Source of the DNA: Pseudanabaena sp. UBA1465
Lineage (GTDB): Bacteria; Cyanobacteriota; Cyanobacteriia; Pseudanabaenales; Pseudanabaenaceae
Reading direction: 5' to 3'
Assembly (NCBI GenBank): GCA_002325645.1
Contig: DCSN01000006.1
Span: forward strand, 1-19,793
Length of the DNA: 19,793 bases
Position 1 is the stretch's first letter; the number at the start of each line of letters is the position of its first letter. A program made the position numbers and the translations under genes. This document shows, piece by piece, positions 15,229 to 19,793 of the stretch. The notes under the pieces are model-generated. The model saw only the letters and a program-made list of their open reading frames with translations. It was not told the origin of the DNA and searched no databases.

Positions 15229-16254
15229 CTATAAACTTTTCAAACGGCTGGTTAATACACGACCAAGATTTTTGTAATCTTCGAGTACACGACCAGCACC
15301 AATCACCACACAGTTAAGAGGTGCTGGAGCAATATGCGTCACAATGCCAGTTTCATGACTGATTAAGGTGTCAATACCATTGAGCAATGCACCACCACCA
15401 GCTAACATGATCCCGCGATCGATAATATCGGCAGCAAGTTCAGGCGGTGTTCGTTCCAGAGTCCGCTTCACCGCTTCGATAATCACCGAGAGTGGCTCAC
15501 TCATGCTTTCACGAATTTCCGAAGACTTGACGGTGACGGTACGAGGTAAACCTGACAATAGGTGTAAGCCTCTTACTTCCATCGAAGTTTCTTCTTTAAT
15601 GGGATAAGCAGAGCCAATTTTGATTTTAATTTCTTCGGAAGTACGCTCCCCGACAACGAGGTTATGCACGGTTTTCATGTACTTCATGATCGCTTCGCTG
15701 AGTTCATCCCCTGCAACGCGCACAGATTCGCTCAATACGATCCCTTGCAAACTCATAACCGCAACTTCAGTAGTACCACCACCGATATCGATGATCATGT
15801 TACCTGTCGCTTCAGTGACGGGTAGCCCTGCACCGATCGCTGCCGCAATGGGTTCATCAATGGGGTAAACTTCACTGGCTCCAGCGCGACGGGCGGCATC
15901 CATGACGGCTCGCCATTCTACGCCTGTAACACCGCTAGGAATGCCGATCGCAATCCGAGGATTGAAAACGCCTTTTTTGACCTTTTGGATGAAGGCTCGT
16001 AACATTAGCTCCGCAGAGTCAAAATCGGCAATTACTCCGTCTTTGAGAGGACGCACGGCAATAATGTCACCAGGTGTGCGCCCAATCATTTTATTTGCTT
16101 CATCTCCAACTGCGTAGGCAGTCTTATCTCGTTGATCGATCGCAACAACTGATGGCTCTTGCAACACGATACCTTCTCCAGACACATATATAAGTGTGTT
16201 GGCAGTACCGAGGTCAATGCCGATGTCTTTTGTAAAATGGCGTAATAAACCCAC
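15229..16254 (-). CDS. mreB: rod shape-determining actin homolog MreB
   Basis: This 341-residue actin-like ATPase forms membrane-bound filaments that position wall synthesis. The ATP-site motifs are in order: phosphate 1 DLGTANT (residues 14-20), connect/phosphate 2 IDIGGGTTEVAVMS (155-168, Asp156) and the adenosine motif MLAGGGALLNGID (283-295). The N-terminal LLRHF stretch could be the membrane-binding helix. The start codon is GTG at 16254-16252, supported by GGAAGAG at 16261-16267, 6 bases upstream; the family's usual N-terminus begins here. It is the first gene of mreBCD. The upstream intergenic region is divergent with the SRPBCC gene and holds a perfect 27-bp palindrome. Confidence 0.97.
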   Translation of the reverse strand: MGLLRHFTKDIGIDLGTANTLIYVSGEGIVLQEPSVVAIDQRDKTAYAVGDEANKMIGRTPGDIIAVRPLKDGVIADFDSAELMLRAFIQKVKKGVFNPRIAIGIPSGVTGVEWRAVMDAARRAGASEVYPIDEPIAAAIGAGLPVTEATGNMIIDIGGGTTEVAVMSLQGIVLSESVRVAGDELSEAIMKYMKTVHNLVVGERTSEEIKIKIGSAYPIKEETSMEVRGLHLLSGLPRTVTVKSSEIRESMSEPLSVIIEAVKRTLERTPPELAADIIDRGIMLAGGGALLNGIDTLISHETGIVTHIAPAPLNCVVIGAGRVLEDYKNLGRVLTSRLKSL

Positions 16255-16403
16255 AGTAAACTCTTCCAGTGGTCAAACTAGCTATATCGTCTTAACATTT
16301 TATTACGATTGTTGTCACTTAGTCTAGTCTTACGAGTATTCCATAATCGGTACATTGCTTGTATGGCTTTCGCCACACTCAATGTAAGTACCTCAGCATA
16401 ATT

Positions 16404-16460
16404 AAAAAACCAGAAAACCGTACCGCCCGCTAAGCGGGCGGTACGGTTTTCTGGTTTTTT
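16404..16460. repeat. perfect 27-bp palindrome in a divergent promoter region
   Basis: Bases 16404-16430 pair perfectly with 16434-16460 around a TAA triloop. The outer part is A6 on the left and T6 on the right, so it has the form of a bidirectional intrinsic terminator. Both neighbouring genes (mreB, minus; SRPBCC gene, plus) start away from it, 150 and 62 bases distant, so no annotated transcript ends here. The rest of 16255-16522 shows no gene. Confidence 0.85.
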
Positions 16461-16522
16461 ATATACGAAATCTACGATATGATTGATGTAGATAACAATT
16501 ATTAACAATTAACTATTATCCA

Positions 16523-16984
16523 ATGAGTGACTGGCTAGAACATACCGTCCAAACTGAAGTAACTATTCCCGTGGAATATGCGTGGTCGTTATGGTCAGAC
16601 TTAAGCGCAATGCCCCGTTGGATGAAGTGGATTGACTCTGTAGTAATTACAGATGATCCTGAAATATCGGCTTGGAAGCTTGGTACAAATAGTTTAACTT
16701 TTACTTGGAAATCTCGGATTCTCAAACAAATTCCTAACCAAATTATGCAATGGGAATCCATTGGCGGATTGCCTAATCGTGGGGCAGTGCGCTTTTATGC
16801 CCGTCCTAACAATGTAACCATCGTCAAATTAAGTATTGCCTATGCGATGCCTGCGATCGGTCAACTTATGGATAATTTGTTTTTGGGGAAATTAGTGGAA
16901 TCGACTCTACAGCAAGATTTAGAAAGATTCCGCGTTTACGCCGAAGTCGATTTTGCTAAGCAAAATCAAGCCACGGCCAACTGA
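16523..16984 (+). CDS. SRPBCC-fold (polyketide cyclase/dehydrase-like) protein
   Basis: This 153-residue protein fits the START/SRPBCC helix-grip fold. It begins with a beta strand (EHTVQTEVTIPVEYAWSLW) followed by the typical helix and DLSAMPRWMKWIDSV segment. Strands LTFTWKSRI, NQIMQWESIGG, GAVRFYARPNNVTIVKLSIAY follow, and the protein ends in a long C-terminal helix (GKLVESTLQQDLERFRVYAE). This matches the Polyketide_cyc family. The ligand is not predictable from the sequence; such proteins bind lipids or other hydrophobic molecules. No membrane segment or signal peptide is seen. It stands alone on the plus strand and is followed by a strong terminator. Confidence 0.8.
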   Translation: MSDWLEHTVQTEVTIPVEYAWSLWSDLSAMPRWMKWIDSVVITDDPEISAWKLGTNSLTFTWKSRILKQIPNQIMQWESIGGLPNRGAVRFYARPNNVTIVKLSIAYAMPAIGQLMDNLFLGKLVESTLQQDLERFRVYAEVDFAKQNQATAN

Positions 16985-17011
16985 AAGATATCCAAAAAAA
17001 TAGCTATAGCC

Positions 17012-17066
17012 AAACAAGAATTAGAGGTGCGGCGCAAAGCGCCGCACCTCTAGTTCTTGTTTTTTT
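17012..17066 (+). terminator. strong terminator between SRPBCC gene and fur
   Basis: A 24-bp stem (17012-17035 with 17039-17062, one wobble) has an AAA triloop with a GGCGC/GCGCC tip, and is followed by T run 17060-17066. On the minus strand a T7 run also lies about 11 bases beyond the stem, so it may end fur transcripts as well. Confidence 0.9.
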
Positions 17067-17095
17067 AGGCTGGGAAGGGAGTATACCTGAAATAA

Positions 17096-17557
17096 CTAAA
17101 AAATAGAGCGCTGCCCTTCGGGGCTGACACCAATTATTGTCAGTTGGCAGTCTAAGACGGAGAACCCATACTTATCCGCCACTTTTTTGCTGATCGAGAG
17201 AATTTGATCGTTTTTAAACTCGATCACACGATTGGTTTTTACACAGACTAAATGGTGATGGTGATGGGGCTTGGGTTGATTAATCTCATAATGTTTATGG
17301 TCTTCGGTGAGTTCTAGTTCCCGCAAAATGCCCATTCTTGCCATCATTTTGACAGTGCGATAGATGGTGGATAGACTAATATTTTCCCCTTGAGTTTTTA
17401 GGCGTTCGTATAAGTCTTCGGCGCTGAGATGCTCACCTTCAGGGAGGGTCTGGAATGTACTGAGAATCACCTCGCGCTGGGGAGTCATGCGACAACCTTT
17501 TGAGTTAAGTTCAGCTTTGAGGGCTTCAGGTGAATAGGTGGTCTCCACGGAAGTCAT
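17096..17557 (-). CDS. fur: Fur family metalloregulator (FurA-like)
   Basis: This 153-residue protein is a Fur repressor. The winged-helix domain has GCRMTPQREVIL (residues 21-32), HLSAEDLYERL (43-53) and the recognition helix SLSTIYRTVKMMARMGILRE (61-80). The metal site region has HKHYEI (87-92) and a five-histidine run at 98-102, followed by Cys105. The strong match to the FurA wording EDLY...SLSTIYRT...MARMGILRELEL favours iron-type Fur over PerR or Zur. In Anabaena FurA two CXXC pairs are present (from memory). Here the equivalent positions are Cys105/Thr108 and Ser145/Gly148; the lone Cys137 is kept. A Fur-box-like palindrome lies 2 bases upstream of the start, which suggests autoregulation. 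It is divergent from rlmI. Confidence 0.93.
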   Translation of the reverse strand: MTSVETTYSPEALKAELNSKGCRMTPQREVILSTFQTLPEGEHLSAEDLYERLKTQGENISLSTIYRTVKMMARMGILRELELTEDHKHYEINQPKPHHHHHLVCVKTNRVIEFKNDQILSISKKVADKYGFSVLDCQLTIIGVSPEGQRSIF

Positions 17558-17559
17558 GA

Positions 17560-17573
17560 CATTATCAATAATG
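17560..17573. promoter_or_regulatory. candidate Fur box at fur start
   Basis: CATTATCAATAATG is a 6-2-6 inverted repeat made of NATWAT-type half sites. It lies 2 bases upstream of the fur ATG. The composition fits the AT-rich Fur-box model. Binding is inferred. Confidence 0.4.
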
Positions 17574-17594
17574 ATGGCTTCTTGAGAATAGCAT

Positions 17595-17627
17595 AATTAA
17601 AAGCATTGCTAAGCACTGCTTTTAATT
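17595..17627. repeat. palindrome with TAA triloop upstream of fur
   Basis: AATTAAAAGCATTGC and GCACTGCTTTTAATT pair with one mismatch around TAA. It resembles the palindromes at 8115 and 9723 in the AAAAGxxTTGC core. It lies between divergent genes, so it does not follow any gene end. Confidence 0.7.
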
Positions 17628-17640
17628 ACTGAATAGGCTC

Positions 17641-17677
17641 AAAACTATGGCGATCGCTCTGCGATCGCCATAGTTTT
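17641..17677. repeat. perfect 17-bp palindrome built on two HIP1 octamers
   Basis: AAAACTATGGCGATCGC (17641-17657) pairs perfectly with 17661-17677 around a TCT triloop. Each arm ends in GCGATCGC, the HIP1 motif. It lies in the fur-rlmI divergent region, 57 bases before the rlmI start. Confidence 0.85.
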
Positions 17678-17733
17678 GGAGTGTAGCTACTTATGCTATG
17701 GTTAAAAGCCTGTGTAAATTAAAGTAATTAGCT

Positions 17734-18945
17734 ATGCCATCGTTGCCCCGTGCGATTATTCATCGTAAAAAAGTCGATGCGGTTCAGCGTTTTCATCCTT
17801 GGATTTTTTCGGGTGCGATCGCTAAACTCCAAGGTGAAGTCCATGATGGCGATCTGGTCGAAGCCTATAGTGAAGATGGCAAATTTTTAGCGATCGGTTT
17901 GTGGGGCTTAGGTAGTATTGCGATTAAGGTGCTATCGTTTCAGCCTGTGGAGTCGATGCAAAGTTTATTGCGCGATCGCCTGAAGCAAGCATTTATTTTG
18001 AGACAGCAATTAGGCTTAATTGATAATCCAGAAACCAATTGCTATCGGTTAATTAATTCTGAAGGGGATGGTTTAGCGGGATTAATTATTGATGTGTATG
18101 GTGGGACGGCGGTTTTACAGTGCCATTCTTTGGGAACCTATCGCTATCGTCAAGATATTGCGGAAATCTTGAAAGAACTTTACGATCAACAAGCTGGCGA
18201 TCGCTTGCAAGCAGTGTATGACAAAAGCTCGGCAACCCTTTCGCGAAACTCCCCAAACCAGTCCCAAGATAGTTTATTGATAGGCGAAAAATCTGACGAT
18301 AGTGTTGAAATTTTGGAATATGGACATCGGTTTATTGTTGATTGGGAACGCGGTCAAAAAACAGGATTTTTCTTGGATCAAAGAGAAAATCGCCGTTTAT
18401 TTGGCAAGTATGCGACAGGCAAAAAAGTTTTAAATACCTTCTGCTATTCGGGCGGTTTCTCTGTTTATGCTATGGCAGCAGGTGCAGAGGAAGTCCATTC
18501 TATTGATAGCTCTGCGAAAGCGATGGAATGGACAGATCAGAATATTGCGGCAAATTTTGATCGCGATCGCCAAGCTATTCATAAATCCTTTACGGGCGAT
18601 GTTTTTGATTTTTTGAAGCAATGCGACTCTGACTATGAGGCGATCGTGCTTGATCCCCCTGCCTTCGCCAAAAGTTTATCAGCGCGACATTCAGCTATGA
18701 AGGCTTATAAACGCTTGAATTTACAGGCTATGTCGAAATTAAAAAGTGGCGGATTATTATTCACATTCTCCTGTTCGCAGGTGGTGAATGTGGAGAATTT
18801 TACAGGAGCCGTGACTGCGGCAGCGATCGAGTCAGGTCGGACTATTCGAGTTTTAGATCATTTGAGCCATGCTTCTGATCATCCCACCAGTATTTTTCAT
18901 CCTGAAGGTTCCTATCTCAAAGGGCTAGTTTTGAGCGTTAGTTAA
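17734..18945 (+). CDS. rlmI: class I rRNA methyltransferase, RlmI family (PUA + SAM domain)
   Basis: This 403-residue protein matches RlmI, the enzyme that forms 5-methylcytosine at position 1962 of E. coli 23S rRNA, in length and domain order. The N-terminal PUA domain includes RFHPWIFSGAIAKLQG (about 19-34) and a DGDLVEAY segment. A central EEHGM-like part follows (LEYGHRFIVDWERGQKTGFFLDQRENR). The Rossmann domain has the SAM motif VLNTFCYSGGFSVYAMAAG (about 232-250), DPPAF at 307-311 and FSCSQ with Cys347, the likely catalytic cysteine. The end ADHPxxxxxPEGxYLKG pattern is also present (SDHPTSIFHPEGSYLKG). The substrate site is inferred from family membership. It is divergent from fur and converges on the response regulator, with its stop codon inside the shared hairpin. 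Confidence 0.9.
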   Translation: MPSLPRAIIHRKKVDAVQRFHPWIFSGAIAKLQGEVHDGDLVEAYSEDGKFLAIGLWGLGSIAIKVLSFQPVESMQSLLRDRLKQAFILRQQLGLIDNPETNCYRLINSEGDGLAGLIIDVYGGTAVLQCHSLGTYRYRQDIAEILKELYDQQAGDRLQAVYDKSSATLSRNSPNQSQDSLLIGEKSDDSVEILEYGHRFIVDWERGQKTGFFLDQRENRRLFGKYATGKKVLNTFCYSGGFSVYAMAAGAEEVHSIDSSAKAMEWTDQNIAANFDRDRQAIHKSFTGDVFDFLKQCDSDYEAIVLDPPAFAKSLSARHSAMKAYKRLNLQAMSKLKSGGLLFTFSCSQVVNVENFTGAVTAAAIESGRTIRVLDHLSHASDHPTSIFHPEGSYLKGLVLSVS

Positions 18946-18976
18946 ATAGGCGGCGCAAAGCGCCGCCTATTTAACT
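18940..18976. terminator. convergent bidirectional terminator containing both stop codons
   Basis: AGTTAAATAGGCGGCGC (18940-18956) pairs perfectly with 18960-18976 around AAA. The rlmI stop TAA (18943-18945) lies in the left arm. The response regulator stop, TAG on the minus strand (18967-18969), lies in the right arm. No T run of note follows on either side. Confidence 0.8.
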
Positions 18977-19677
18977 ACCTTAATTTTGCCTGAGTGAATG
19001 GCATCAAAAATGGAACGAATCTGATTAATCTCGCGATCGCTTAACCCCGCATTCTCAAACAAACTGTTATAGATCACTTTGCTAAAATATAAATAGCCTT
19101 TGCGATTAATCATTCCTGACTGCATAATCCTCATTACGACTTCATTGATCGTAATCGCATTAGTTGGGGTGCTACGAGTAGTGTCTTCAGGTAAGTTGAA
19201 CTCAGTATTTTGTTCCTTCGTATTAGTACTAATAGGTGGAACTCTCGATAGATTATTCGGTTGTGAATAATAACCTGTTGGTATAGTTGGAGGATTGATC
19301 TGACTATGCAAACATCGATTCACTGCTGCTTTTAGCATTTCATGATCAAAGGGCTTAGTTAGATAGTCATCTGCTCCAATTTCCATACATTTCATGACAC
19401 TATCCATCTCTTCAAGAGCAGAAATCATGATGACTGGAATATTTTGTAACCCAGAGTCTTGTTTTAAATATTTTAATACTGCGTATCCATCAATTTCAGG
19501 CATCATGATATCTAAAAGAATTAAGTCATAGTGATTTGCCCGAATCATTGACAGGGCTTCACGTCCATTGGTGGCCATTGATAAATTATAATCTTTTGTA
19601 CGCAAGCGTCGGGATAACATATCTCGATTGATTTCGTTATCATCGACGATCAAGACTTGAAAATTTGGTAATGCCAT
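18967..19677 (-). CDS. response regulator with REC domain and uncharacterised helical C-terminus
   Basis: This 236-residue protein has a complete receiver domain at about 7-122: acidic pair Asp12/Asp13, phospho-acceptor Asp56 (LLDIMMPE), Ser86 and Lys108 (LTKPFD). Then comes a 50-residue linker rich in Pro, Ser, Thr and Asn (about 125-175). The last about 60 residues (INEVVMRIMQSGMINRKGYLYF... to KIKVVK) look helical. I recognise no DNA-binding or enzymatic signature there. ATG 19677 is supported by AAGGA (19685-19689) at a 7-base spacing. Only 14 bases separate it from the stop of an upstream GGDEF gene on the same strand, so the two are probably co-transcribed and belong to one signalling route involving c-di-GMP. 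Confidence 0.9.
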   Translation of the reverse strand: MALPNFQVLIVDDNEINRDMLSRRLRTKDYNLSMATNGREALSMIRANHYDLILLDIMMPEIDGYAVLKYLKQDSGLQNIPVIMISALEEMDSVMKCMEIGADDYLTKPFDHEMLKAAVNRCLHSQINPPTIPTGYYSQPNNLSRVPPISTNTKEQNTEFNLPEDTTRSTPTNAITINEVVMRIMQSGMINRKGYLYFSKVIYNSLFENAGLSDREINQIRSIFDAIHSGKIKVVK

Positions 19678-19691
19678 TGCGATATCCTTGA

Positions 19692-19793
19692 TTACCCGTT
19701 GTTAGACCATACTTTAACGCAATTTCTACCCTCTCGTTTGGCTTGGTAGAGAGCAAGATCCGATTCCTTAATTAATTGCTGAGAAGTTGTAGA
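19692..19793 (-). CDS. diguanylate cyclase (GGDEF) C-terminal end, cut by window edge
   Basis: The minus-strand frame is open from the window edge to TAA at 19694-19692, giving 33 residues. The segment ESDLALYQAKREGRNCVKVW matches the well-known C-terminal end of GGDEF domains (AD-x-ALY-x-AK-x-x-GRN-x-V). GGDEF proteins make cyclic di-GMP; the active site and sensory part lie outside the window, so catalytic competence cannot be judged. It lies 14 bases upstream of the response regulator gene in the same direction, which suggests an operon. Confidence 0.88.
   Translation of the reverse strand, partial: STTSQQLIKESDLALYQAKREGRNCVKVWSNNG

Noticed and set aside
16278..16508. Minus-strand frame upstream of mreB
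   Set aside because: It runs through the 27-bp palindrome and has no family resemblance or ribosome site.

Overview
The window looks like chromosomal DNA of a filamentous-type cyanobacterium, most likely a Pseudanabaena relative. The beta' subunit of RNA polymerase is split into rpoC1 and rpoC2, and rpoC2 carries the very large cyanobacterial trigger-loop insertion. The cyanobacterial HIP1 octamer GCGATCGC occurs about twenty times, and the genes match cyanobacterial families (FurA-type Fur, short MreC, GGDEF plus REC pair). The genus is an inference; no rRNA or other marker is present.

Layout. Positions 1-8070 hold the RNA polymerase operon: the 3' part of rpoB, then rpoC1 and rpoC2, separated by short spacers that each hold a hairpin. 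A strong terminator follows. Positions 8217-9687 hold purS-purQ (glutamine amidotransferase parts of FGAM synthetase) overlapped by a sixA phosphohistidine phosphatase gene. On the minus strand come rpe (Calvin cycle and pentose phosphate pathway) and a Pit-type phosphate permease. Positions 12150-13924 form a mobile-DNA island: a 173-bp MITE-like element with terminal inverted repeats and an inner C/G-rich palindrome, then an IS200/IS605-type (IS1341-like) unit with a tnpB interrupted by one in-frame TGA and a tiny divergent ribbon-helix-helix gene. This unit ends exactly at the 3' end of the minus-strand mreBCD cell-shape operon (mreB has a GTG start). Then come a SRPBCC-fold protein, a Fur-family regulator, an RlmI-type rRNA methyltransferase and a response regulator. 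A diguanylate cyclase (GGDEF) gene, cut by the window edge, lies just upstream of the response regulator in the same orientation.

Most genes are housekeeping genes in ordinary cyanobacterial form. The points most worth a second look are: (1) a roughly 55-residue barrel-sandwich-like insertion in RpoC1; (2) the RHH/tnpB divergent pair with a shared palindromic operator-promoter and a predicted leaderless tnpB transcript; (3) a family of long intergenic palindromes, mostly with three-base loops closed by C-G, found at 3' ends and also in divergent promoter regions where no gene ends; (4) a Fur protein that has lost three of the four cysteines of the FurA CXXC pairs; and (5) a convergent hairpin that contains the stop codons of both flanking genes. 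No CRISPR array, tRNA or rRNA was seen.
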